Counted from the stretch's first letter, positions 1 to 5,522 are shown. The stretch: DNA of 7,681 nucleotides from Solirubrobacterales bacterium (GCA_025964065.1 JAOPZO010000274.1:1-7681); one strand, 5' to 3'. Numbers and translations are program-made. The notes: generated by a model not told the origin, from the letters alone.

Positions 1-81
1 GCCCCGGAGGACCACGCCGCGCGGCACGTGTACCTTGGCGCGGCTGCGTCGCTGCGCCAGGACCTCGAGGGCGCCCAGTAG
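1..81 (+). CDS. 3' end of an unidentified gene
   Basis: Frame 1 is open from the first base and stops at TAG (79-81), giving 26 residues that end in RHVYLGAAASLRQDLEGAQ. Codons are mostly G/C-ending as in the neighbours, and a hairpin follows directly, which supports a real gene end. The fragment is too short to assign a family. By position, next to an aminotransferase and aro genes, it could be an amino acid biosynthesis gene, but nothing in the residues proves that. Confidence 0.45.
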   Translation, partial: APEDHAARHVYLGAAASLRQDLEGAQ

Positions 82-97
82 CTCCGGGGCGCCGGAG
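82..97 (+). terminator. Small hairpin after the upstream stop codon
   Basis: CTCCGG (82-87) and CCGGAG (92-97) form a 6-bp stem with a GGCG loop, starting one base after the TAG at 79-81. No T tract follows, so this is a weak terminator call. A near-copy of the left half (CTCCGGGCGCC, 100-110) repeats downstream, so alternative folds are possible. Confidence 0.35.
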
Positions 98-113
98 GGC
101 TCCGGGCGCCGCG

Positions 114-119
114 TATCCT
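114..119 (+). promoter_or_regulatory. -10 box placed for a leaderless hisC mRNA
   Basis: TATCCT fits TANNNT and ends 7 nt before the hisC ATG at 127, with no ribosome-binding site in between. This spacing would put the transcription start at or next to the A of ATG, the usual leaderless arrangement in actinobacteria. No clear -35 element is visible. Confidence 0.45.
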
Positions 120-126
120 GCGGCCC

Positions 127-1212
127 ATGGCCATCGAGTACTCCGCGCGCGTCTCCCGGATCCCCGTCTACCCCGCCGCGGCGGGCTACGCGCTGCCCGA
201 GGACGTCGCGCGCCTGGCCTCGAACGAGTCGCCCGACCCGCCGCTACCGCAGGTCATCGAGGCGGTCACCCGGGTACTCGGCGGCGTCAACCGCTACCCC
301 GACCCGACGAACAGCAAGTTGCGGGCCGCGCTCTCGGACCGCTTCGGGGTGCCCGCGAGCCGCATCGCGATCGGCAACGGCTCCTGCGACATCCTGCTCG
401 CCACGGGGGAGGCCCTGCTCGAGCCGGGCGCCGAGCTCGTGTACTCCTGGCCGAGCTTCTCGGTCTACCCGCAGCTCGAAGCCGCGAGCGGCGCCACCGG
501 CATCCGCGTGCCGCTCAACGACCGCCACGAGCACGACCTCGACGCGATGGCGACGGAGATCACCGCCGCGACGCGCCTCGTGATCGTCTGCAACCCGAAC
601 AACCCGTCCTCGACCGCGATCCCGCTCGAGGACATCACCGCGTTCCTCGCGAAGGTCCCGCGGCACGTCGCCGTGCTGCTGGACGAGGCGTACTGCGAGT
701 TCAACGTCCTCGACGACCCGGACGCCAGCGTCGAGCTCCTGAAGCGCCACCCGAACCTCGTGCTGCTGCGGACGTTCTCCAAGATCTACGGCCTCTGCGG
801 CCTGCGGGTGGGCTACGCGCTCTGCGGCGACGAGCGCTTCGTCACCGCGGTCAACCAGGTCCGCCAGCCCTTCTTCTGCAGCGCCGCCGCGCAGGCCGCC
901 GCCATCGAGGCGCTCAAGCACCAGGACGCGGTGACCGAGCGGGTGGAGCGCGCGATCGTCGCCCGGGTCGAGGTCGAGGCCGGCCTGAACGAGCTCGGGA
1001 TCGTCCCTGCCGAGTCCCAGGCCAACTTCTGCTGGTTCGATCTCCCGGAGGACGCGGTCGAGGCCGACGTCGTCAGCGGGCTGGCGGAGCGCGGCGTGCT
1101 CGTCCGCGCCGGCACCGCGCTCGGGCGCGAGGGCGCCCTGCGCGTCACCTACGGCACCCCGCAGCAGAACGACCGCTTCCTGGCCGCCCTCCGCGGAGTG
1201 CTCGACCTGTAG
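127..1212 (+). CDS. hisC: HisC-family PLP aminotransferase (histidinol-phosphate or aromatic amino acid aminotransferase)
   Basis: This 361-residue class I/II aminotransferase is of normal length for HisC. HisC converts imidazole-acetol phosphate and glutamate to histidinol phosphate; close relatives transaminate phenylpyruvate, hydroxyphenylpyruvate or prephenate. Visible motifs are LASNESP near residue 30, NRYPDP at 55-60, GNGSCDIL at 83-90, CNPNNP at 155-160, DEAY at 186-189 (Asp for the PLP nitrogen, Tyr for the phosphate) and FSKIYGLCGLRVGY, with K219 the expected PLP-binding lysine. R339 in LRVTYG fits the substrate carboxylate arginine. The ATG at 127 follows a leaderless-type -10 box. 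The gene converges on the next gene with one base between the stops. aroF and tyrA 3-5 kb downstream make an aromatic aminotransferase role plausible; sequence alone does not separate the two. Confidence 0.9.
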   Translation: MAIEYSARVSRIPVYPAAAGYALPEDVARLASNESPDPPLPQVIEAVTRVLGGVNRYPDPTNSKLRAALSDRFGVPASRIAIGNGSCDILLATGEALLEPGAELVYSWPSFSVYPQLEAASGATGIRVPLNDRHEHDLDAMATEITAATRLVIVCNPNNPSSTAIPLEDITAFLAKVPRHVAVLLDEAYCEFNVLDDPDASVELLKRHPNLVLLRTFSKIYGLCGLRVGYALCGDERFVTAVNQVRQPFFCSAAAQAAAIEALKHQDAVTERVERAIVARVEVEAGLNELGIVPAESQANFCWFDLPEDAVEADVVSGLAERGVLVRAGTALGREGALRVTYGTPQQNDRFLAALRGVLDL

Positions 1213-1213
1213 C

Positions 1214-2281
1214 TCAGCGCCCCGTCCAGAAGGACGTCCTCATCGCCGAGCCGCGCTTGTTCAAGCCGATGTGGACGCTTCTGCGGTGCTTCGCGCGGCC
1301 CGTGTAGCGGCGCAGGAGCGGCGTGGGCTTCCCGGCGGACCAGACCTGGCCGTCGAAGATGATCTCCTGGATCCCCATCCGGCGGATCAGCGCGAAGTCG
1401 TCGGCGAGCAGGAGCGCGACGAGCTCCTGGCCCGCGGCGTTCGAGGCCGGCTGCACGTCGATGGCGCGGCCGTTCGCGTGGAGGTCACGCCGGGAGGGCC
1501 GCTTCGCGCAGCGGTAGATGCTCGCGGTGCCGCGCTGCTGGATGCCGCTCTCGTCGAGCCACACGCGGAAGGCGCGGGCGCCGCTGTAGGAGCGGCCGGA
1601 GCAGCGGCGCGTGCCGCGGTCGAAGCGCAGGCCGTCGTTCGGACCGAGCGGTCCGAGCTCGGCGCCCGGACCCATCCCGGCCGGGAAGGCCTCCTCGCCG
1701 AACGGGTCGTTCGGGTCCGTCGGGCCGTCCGGCGGGAAGGGCCCGTCCGGGTTCGGGGGCTGCTCCTCGAGCAGGTCGTCGTCCTGCGTGCCGGTGAGGT
1801 CCGGGGCCTCCGACGTGGGCTCGGGCTCGCCGGTCGTCGCCGGGCCCGCCACCTTGTTGCAGTAGGAGCGCTGCTGGTTGCCGCAGGTCCGCATGGACGT
1901 GGCGCGGTTGTCGAAGTCCCGGAGGTTCCAGTAGGACGGGCCGGGCCCGCCCGCGCAGTACAGGTTCGAGGTCGCGCCGCCGTAGTTCACGGCGTCGAAG
2001 AACCGCACGCACCACCCGGCCGCGATGCCGACGGAGGAGCGGTCGTTGTCGATGTCGACGCCCGCGGCCCCGAACTGCTTGAAGTTCGGGCGGTCGTCCT
2101 CGCCCGTCCTGGCCACCTTGCGGGCCCCGCCGGCGCAGCCGGGGTCGCTCCAGATCTGGACCTTCGCGTCCCTGTCCTTCGAGCTGCCGACGCACGCCGC
2201 GGACGCCGGGGCGGCGCCGGCGGCGGCGCCGATGGCGGCCGTCGCCAGCCCCAGGGTGAACATCGTCGACAGGCGCCCCAT
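1214..2281 (-). CDS. Secreted beta/gamma-crystallin-like plus M15-like (ARB-07466-type) peptidase domain protein
   Basis: A predicted exported protein of 355 residues. Residues 1-29 look like a signal peptide (hydrophobic core, APASAA before C30). Residues 30-133 resemble a beta/gamma-crystallin or I36-type module with two Greek keys: F95-x4-Y100-x-G102 is a Greek-key signature, and DNDRSS (78-83) and DNRATS (124-129) match the crystallin Ca2+-binding motif [ND][ND]xx[ST]S. Residues about 145-215 are a Pro/Asp/Glu/Gly-rich linker. Residues about 220-355 resemble the ARB-07466-like C-terminal domain: H268-x6-D275 in HANGRAID and H337 in SVHIGL would be zinc ligands of an M15-like peptidase. 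Six cysteines lie in the crystallin part (30, 49, 91, 109, 133, 141). I infer action on peptidoglycan outside the membrane. An upstream ATG (2452) would add 57 low-complexity residues before the signal peptide and is rejected. A divergent broken gene carries a related crystallin module. Confidence 0.8.
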   Translation of the reverse strand: MGRLSTMFTLGLATAAIGAAAGAAPASAACVGSSKDRDAKVQIWSDPGCAGGARKVARTGEDDRPNFKQFGAAGVDIDNDRSSVGIAAGWCVRFFDAVNYGGATSNLYCAGGPGPSYWNLRDFDNRATSMRTCGNQQRSYCNKVAGPATTGEPEPTSEAPDLTGTQDDDLLEEQPPNPDGPFPPDGPTDPNDPFGEEAFPAGMGPGAELGPLGPNDGLRFDRGTRRCSGRSYSGARAFRVWLDESGIQQRGTASIYRCAKRPSRRDLHANGRAIDVQPASNAAGQELVALLLADDFALIRRMGIQEIIFDGQVWSAGKPTPLLRRYTGRAKHRRSVHIGLNKRGSAMRTSFWTGR

Positions 2282-2289
2282 GACGCGGA

Positions 2290-2295
2290 ACCCTA
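2290..2295 (-). promoter_or_regulatory. -10 box placed for a leaderless mRNA of the secreted peptidase gene
   Basis: On the minus strand TAGGGT (TANNNT) ends 8 nt before the ATG whose first base is 2281, with no Shine-Dalgarno sequence in the gap. It supports the ATG chosen directly before the signal peptide. No good -35 hexamer is seen; a GC palindrome occupies the region just upstream. Confidence 0.45.
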
Positions 2296-2297
2296 AT

Positions 2298-2311
2298 CCG
2301 CCCCGGGGCGG
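2298..2311. repeat. Perfect 14-bp palindrome next to the -10 box
   Basis: CCGCCCCGGGGCGG is self-complementary over all 14 bases and lies 2 bp upstream (in minus-strand sense) of the TAGGGT box. This is where a repressor or activator could contact the promoter spacer. In DNA this GC-rich, chance palindromes are not rare, so operator function is only a suggestion. Confidence 0.35.
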
Positions 2312-2332
2312 TGGAGCGTGAGGGTTCGGTGA

Positions 2333-3560
2333 GAGCAGCCCGCCTGGAACCGGGCCAGCGGCTACGGCTGCGAGACGGCCTGGTGCGGGATCTTCGTGCG
2401 CGAGTCGTACCGCCGCAGGCGTCGAGCTCGGCTCCATCGAGTCCGTCGACACGATCTACGCGAGGGCGAAGGCCGACAGGGCGCGGATGCGAATGATCCC
2501 GGCTCGCAGATCCGCAAGGGCGGCCTCGTCCTCATGTCTCTGCGCAAGCAGCCGTGGCGGAGCGCGAACCACGTCGGCATGGCCCGTGGGAACTACGCGA
2601 ACGGGGCCGTCCCGACCGTCGAGGGCAACAGCTCGAACCAGATCGTCACGCGCATGCGCACCACCTCGGGGATCAGCTTGGGGCGCAAGTCGCTCGTGGC
2701 CGGCGTCCGGATCTACGAGGACGCGAACTGCAGGGGCGCCTCCGTGGTCGTGCCGAGGACGGGGGACGAACCGCCCGAACTTCGCGGCGTTCGGGAACCA
2801 CGACGGCTCCGTCCGCCAGGCCGACGACAGCCGCTCGTCGCTCGCGATCGAGCGCGGGACGTGCGTCCGGCGCTTCGACCGCCGGAACGTCACCGGCCTC
2901 GCGTCCACGAACATCTGCGCGGGGCCGCGCACGGTCTTCTGGACCCTCGACCGGTTCGACGACGAGGCGCCGTCCATGCGGGTCTGTGCGACCGCCCGTC
3001 CGGGCGACTGCGCCGCGCCTCGGTGCCGGCATCGACGCCGGCACCCCCGGGCTTCGATCCGGATCCGCGCGGCTTCGGCGGCGCCACCGTGAGCCAGAGG
3101 AAGGCGAACTTCCACGGCGGGATGCTCCCGCTCGCCCGCGCCGTGCGGGCCGAGTTCGGCATTCCCGTGTCGTTCGCGCTCGCCCAGGCCGCGAACGAGT
3201 CCGCCTACGGGCTCGCGACGTGGGTGAGCGCACGCAACTTCTACGGGATCAAGTGCGTCGACGGCCCGGTCGGTCCGGCGGGCATCGCCATCGGCTGCAC
3301 GGACGGGCGGACCACGGAGGCCTTCGACGGCCGCCGGGTGAGGCTCACGGCGTCCTTCCCGAAGTACCGCACGGCGCTCGACTCGATGCGGGACATGGGG
3401 AGCCTGTTGAAGCGCAAGCACCCCGGGGCGATGGCCGTCCGGGCACCCGGGCGCGTTCGCCCGCAGGGTCCAGCAGGGCGGCTACGCGACGGACCCGGAG
3501 TACGCCGACACGATCATCGCGATCATGCGGGTGAACAAGCGGTACCGGTACGACCGCTGA
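2333..3560 (+). pseudogene. Broken CHAP + beta/gamma-crystallin + glucosaminidase cell-wall hydrolase gene
   Basis: Recognisable domains continue across several frames. From a TGA at 2330-2332, frame 2 reads a CHAP start (GYGCETAWCGIFV, catalytic Cys codon 2384). Frame 0 continues from about 2415 (AGVELGSIESV). Frame 2 resumes from about 2475 with HVGMA (catalytic His codon 2570) and VEGNSSN. Near 2761-2765 it moves to frame 0 for the crystallin module (RPNF, DDSRSS). Near 3017 it returns to frame 2 for a glucosaminidase domain (LAQAANESAYG, Glu codon 3197, NFYGIKC). Near 3438 it shifts to frame 0 for the C-terminal HPGAFARRVQQGGYATDPEY and the TGA at 3558. Each shift is explained by one base gained or lost, often in a short G or C run (G5 at 2761). 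No start codon, signal peptide or N-terminal part is found, so the gene is also truncated. The intact form would be a multidomain peptidoglycan hydrolase. Sequencing error is the alternative for the shifts, not for the missing 5' end. Confidence 0.75.
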
Positions 3561-3565
3561 ACGCC

Positions 3566-3596
3566 GGGCGGGGCCGGCACGACGCCGGCCCCGCCC
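3566..3596. terminator. Bidirectional hairpin terminator between convergent genes
   Basis: GGGCGGGGCCGGC (3566-3578) pairs perfectly with GCCGGCCCCGCCC (3584-3596): a 13-bp all-GC stem with a 5-nt ACGAC loop. It lies 5 nt after the broken hydrolase gene's stop and 10 nt after the osmC stop on the other strand, the expected place for a shared terminator. There is no T tract, as is common in very GC-rich actinobacteria. Confidence 0.75.
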
Positions 3597-3606
3597 TCCT
3601 CCTCGC

Positions 3607-4032
3607 CTAGCCGGCGAGCGACGCCTCGAGCGTCATCTCGGGCACGCCGGCGAGCGCCTTGGACACGGGGCAGTTCGCCTTCGCGTCCTCCGCCGCCGCC
3701 TTGAACGCCGCCTCGTCGAGGCCCGGCACGGTGCCGACGGTCGTGAGCGCGATCTTCGTGATCGTCGGCGCGCCGTCGACGATCCGAAGCGTCACGACCG
3801 CCTCGGTCTCGACGCTGTCGACCGGCGTGCCCGCCTCGGCGAGCGCGTTGGAGAGCGCCATGGAGAAGCAGGCGGAATGCGCCGCGCCGATGAGCTGCTC
3901 CGGGTTCGCGCCGTCGCCGTCCTCGAAGCGGGACTTGAAGGAGTAGCTGCCCGTGATGTCCTCGCCCGCGCGGAAGGTGCCGCTGCCGGTCTTGAGGTCG
4001 CCCTGCCACTTCGCGTTGCCCTTGGAAGGCAT
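3607..4032 (-). CDS. osmC: OsmC-type organic hydroperoxide peroxidase
   Basis: A cytoplasmic thiol peroxidase of 141 residues, the usual OsmC length; the family reduces organic hydroperoxides with a pair of cysteines. Visible features are the N-terminal GNAKWQGDLKTGSG, NPEQLIGAAHSACFSMAL with the peroxidatic C55 and E45, R35 in FKSRFED, and ANCPVSKAL with the resolving C121. These match OsmC (AH.ACFSMAL, CP.SK) better than Ohr. The start at 4032 is fixed by an AGGAG ribosome-binding site 6 nt upstream; an in-frame extension to 4224 would add 64 charged, low-complexity residues and lacks support. The gene converges on the broken hydrolase gene across a strong hairpin and diverges from the aroF leader. 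No link to aromatic synthesis is evident. A stress promoter must lie in 4044-4203, but I see no clear -10 box. Confidence 0.93.
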   Translation of the reverse strand: MPSKGNAKWQGDLKTGSGTFRAGEDITGSYSFKSRFEDGDGANPEQLIGAAHSACFSMALSNALAEAGTPVDSVETEAVVTLRIVDGAPTITKIALTTVGTVPGLDEAAFKAAAEDAKANCPVSKALAGVPEMTLEASLAG

Positions 4033-4038
4033 GTGGTG

Positions 4039-4043
4039 CTCCT
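4039..4043 (-). promoter_or_regulatory. Ribosome-binding site of osmC
   Basis: On the minus strand AGGAG lies 6 nt before the ATG at 4032, giving the short 141-residue start. It contrasts with hisC, tyrA and the secreted peptidase gene, which have no such site. Confidence 0.8.
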
Positions 4044-4151
4044 GTCGTTCGCTGGGTTCGGGGTCGTCCTCCCCACCAGCGGCCGCGGCCACGCCTCGGG
4101 CCGCCCGGAGCGCTCGGGTGGGCGCGCAGGGCCTCGTGACGGGCTCCGCCT

Positions 4152-4181
4152 CGGGCTCCCGGGCTCGCGCTCGGGAGCCCG
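4152..4181. repeat. 10-bp inverted repeat in the osmC-aroF divergent region
   Basis: CGGGCTCCCG (4152-4161) and CGGGAGCCCG (4172-4181) are perfect complements around a 10-nt centre. The repeat lies 22 nt before the GTG of the aromatic leader frame and 119 nt upstream of the osmC start. It could be an operator for either gene, or an RNA hairpin if transcription begins further upstream. Nothing else was identified in 4044-4203. Confidence 0.5.
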
Positions 4182-4203
4182 CTGTGCCATCATCGCCCTC
4201 GAC

Positions 4204-4275
4204 GTGACGCGCCAGGTCCTCCACACCCGTACCACTGGCACGTATCCGTCCTACGCCACCTGGCGATTTAGCTAG
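4204..4275 (+). CDS. Putative aromatic leader peptide of aroF
   Basis: A 23-codon frame from GTG (4204) to TAG (4273-4275). Its last ten residues are YPSYATWRFS: Tyr at codons 14 and 17, Trp at 20 and Phe at 22, so all three products of the pathway are represented. The Tyr and Phe codons include TAT and TTT, which I do not find in hisC, aroF, tyrA or aroA here (they use TAC and TTC). The frame sits 117 nt before aroF and its stop codon touches the first arm of a stable RNA stem, the layout of ribosome-mediated attenuators. A Phe-containing leader (aroR) before a DAHP synthase gene is known in Corynebacterium glutamicum. There is no Shine-Dalgarno site before the GTG; a weak CATCAT at 4188-4193 could be a -10 box for a near-leaderless transcript. 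Start choice and function are inference. Confidence 0.5.
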   Translation: MTRQVLHTRTTGTYPSYATWRFS

Positions 4276-4340
4276 GCGCTCGGCCGGCTGCTGCAGCCGT
4301 CTGAACTCTTCCGAACAAGAGGACCTCCGGGTCGAGCGCC
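4214..4340 (+). promoter_or_regulatory. Candidate attenuator RNA with alternative folds
   Basis: Fold 1: GGCGCTCGGC (4275-4284) pairs with GTCGAGCGCC (4331-4340), 10 bp with one G-U. It encloses hairpin CGGCTG/CAGCCG (4285-4290/4294-4299, CTG loop) and hairpin CTCTT/AAGAG (4306-4310/4317-4321, CCGAAC loop). Fold 2: AGGTCCTC inside the leader frame (4214-4221) is perfectly complementary to GAGGACCT (4319-4326); it breaks the second small hairpin and crosses the closing stem of fold 1. A ribosome paused on the Tyr/Trp/Phe codons (4243-4269) would leave 4214-4221 free and cover the approach to 4275. That suggests switching in response to charged tRNA. There is no T tract after 4340, so whether the output is termination or translation control is unknown. 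Confidence 0.45.
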
Positions 4341-4374
4341 GTTCCCATGGCTACACCCCCTTCCAGGCAGTGCG

Positions 4375-4381
4375 AAAAGGA
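4375..4381 (+). promoter_or_regulatory. Ribosome-binding site of aroF
   Basis: AAAAGGA ends 11 nt before the ATG at 4393. It is a modest site, slightly far away; the second in-frame ATG (4396) is 3 nt further. The ATG at 4382 next to it opens only a four-codon frame (MTTE, stop 4394-4396) that overlaps the aroF start. Confidence 0.5.
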
Positions 4382-4392
4382 ATGACCACCGA

Positions 4393-5424
4393 ATGATGAT
4401 CGTCATGAAGCAGGACGCCACCCCCGAGCACGTGGACCGCGTCATCGCCCGCATCGAGGAGGTCGGAGCGCGCGCGCACCGCTCCGCCGGCGAGGCCGTG
4501 ACCGTGATCGGCGCGATCGGCGACCTCGAGCACATCTCGAACCTCGCGCTCGAGGCCGACCCCGGCGTGGACCGGGTCGTCCCGATCACGAAGCCCTACA
4601 AGCTCGCCTCCACCCAGTTCTCCCACGGGGAGCGCTCCGTCTTCGACATCGGCGGGCGCAAGGTCGGCGGGGACCACTTCGCCCTCATCGCCGGGCCGTG
4701 CACCGTCGAGTCGCGCGACCAGCTGCTGCTCGCCGCGGACCAGGTCCTCGAGGGCGGCGCGACGATGCTCCGCGGCGGCGCGTACAAGCCGCGCACGAGC
4801 CCGTACGCCTTCCACGGCCTCGGGGTCGAGGGGCTCAAGCTCCTTCAGGAGGCGAAGGACCGCACGGGCCTGCCGATCGTCACGGAGTGCATGGACGCCC
4901 GGGACATCGAGGCCGTCGCCGAGGTCGCGGACATGATCCAGCTCGGCGCGCGGAACATGCAGAACTACACGCTGCTGACCGAGATCGGCCGCTCCGGGGT
5001 GCCCGTGATGATCAAGCGCGGCTTCTCCTCGACGCTCGAGGAGCTCCTCATGGCGGCGGAGTACGTCCTCAAGGAGGGCAACGAGAAGGTGCTGCTCTGC
5101 GAGCGCGGCATCCGCACGTTCGAGACCGCGTACCGCTTCACGCTCGACCTCACGGCCGTCCCGGTGCTCAAGGAGATGAGCCACCTGCCGGTCATCGTCG
5201 ACCCGTCGCACGCCGCGGGCCGCCGCGACCTCGTCGAGCCGCTCTCCCTGGCGGCCGCCGCCGTGGGCGCCGACGGCATCGTCGTCGAGGTCCACCCGGA
5301 GCCCGAGGTCGCCGTCTGCGACGGGCCGCAGCAGCTGCGAGGCGAGGACTTCGCCGCCTACGCCGCCAAGGTCGAGCAGGCCACCGCGCTCGCCGGCAAG
5401 GCGCTCAGCGCCGCCGCCGCCTGA
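4393..5424 (+). CDS. aroF: 3-deoxy-7-phosphoheptulonate (DAHP) synthase, Thermotoga/Bacillus-like type
   Basis: Condenses phosphoenolpyruvate with erythrose 4-phosphate to DAHP, the committed step of the shikimate pathway, in the cytoplasm. The 343 residues align along their length with Thermotoga maritima DAHP synthase. Residues 1-70 form the small ferredoxin-like regulatory domain (TVIGAIGD at 37-44), which in that family mediates feedback inhibition by aromatic amino acids. Residues about 75-340 are the TIM barrel, with GPCTVES (101-107), RGGAYKPRTSPYAF (127-140), LGARNMQN (184-191), KRGF (208-211) and DPSHAAGRRDL (270-280). Expected metal ligands are C103, H273, E299 and D310. The start matches the family's N-terminal MIV(V/M)xK and has an AAAAGGA site. 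The upstream leader frame and folded RNA suggest control by aromatic amino acid supply. A palindromic repeat follows 11 nt after the stop. Confidence 0.96.
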   Translation: MMIVMKQDATPEHVDRVIARIEEVGARAHRSAGEAVTVIGAIGDLEHISNLALEADPGVDRVVPITKPYKLASTQFSHGERSVFDIGGRKVGGDHFALIAGPCTVESRDQLLLAADQVLEGGATMLRGGAYKPRTSPYAFHGLGVEGLKLLQEAKDRTGLPIVTECMDARDIEAVAEVADMIQLGARNMQNYTLLTEIGRSGVPVMIKRGFSSTLEELLMAAEYVLKEGNEKVLLCERGIRTFETAYRFTLDLTAVPVLKEMSHLPVIVDPSHAAGRRDLVEPLSLAAAAVGADGIVVEVHPEPEVAVCDGPQQLRGEDFAAYAAKVEQATALAGKALSAAAA

Positions 5425-5435
5425 GCGGACCGGGG

Positions 5436-5472
5436 GACCGCATCAAAGGGGCCTGACCCCTTTGATGCGGTC
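5436..5472. repeat. REP-like 16-bp perfect inverted repeat between aroF and tyrA
   Basis: GACCGCATCAAAGGGG (5436-5451) and CCCCTTTGATGCGGTC (5457-5472) are perfect reverse complements around CCTGA. The AT-containing core AAAGGGG...CCCCTTT stands out from the surrounding GC-rich DNA. It resembles short dispersed palindromes with an AAAGGGGTCAG(A/G)CCCCTTT core that I recall from many bacterial genomes and that are often linked to REP-associated transposases; only one copy lies in this window, so dispersal is inferred. Placed 11 nt after the aroF stop, it would fold into a very stable RNA hairpin and could act as a terminator or 3' mRNA stabiliser. Confidence 0.7.
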
Positions 5473-5522
5473 GTGGCGAGCGGCACGACCGCCGGGGACG
5501 GGGCGGACGCTCCCGCGCCCAC

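Noticed and set aside
244..921. Long antisense reading frame across hisC
   Set aside because: Arg/Glu/Ala/Val-rich shadow of a strongly supported gene; GC-rich codon bias keeps the opposite strand open.
2192..2203. Possible lipoprotein Cys (C30) in the secreted peptidase
   Set aside because: The residues before it (Ser-Ala-Ala) lack the Leu/Val/Ile expected at -3, so ordinary signal peptidase cleavage is more likely.
1271..2296. 341-codon plus-strand frame opposite the secreted peptidase gene
   Set aside because: Low-complexity Arg/Ala/Val composition and no domain, while the minus strand has a signal peptide and two recognisable domains.
2282..2452. 57-residue N-terminal extension of the secreted peptidase
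   Set aside because: It would put low-complexity Pro/Ala sequence before a normal signal peptide, and a -10 box sits directly before the internal ATG.
4078..4092. GGCCGCGGCC palindrome upstream of osmC
   Set aside because: Short and expected by chance in DNA of this composition; no promoter element beside it.
4033..4224. N-terminal extension of the OsmC protein
   Set aside because: OsmC proteins start near this ATG (4032), which has a good AGGAG site; the extension is charged filler overlapping the promoter region.
4382..4396. Four-codon frame (MTTE) overlapping the aroF start
   Set aside because: Its ATG abuts the ribosome-binding site with no spacing; aroF itself has the better placed start.
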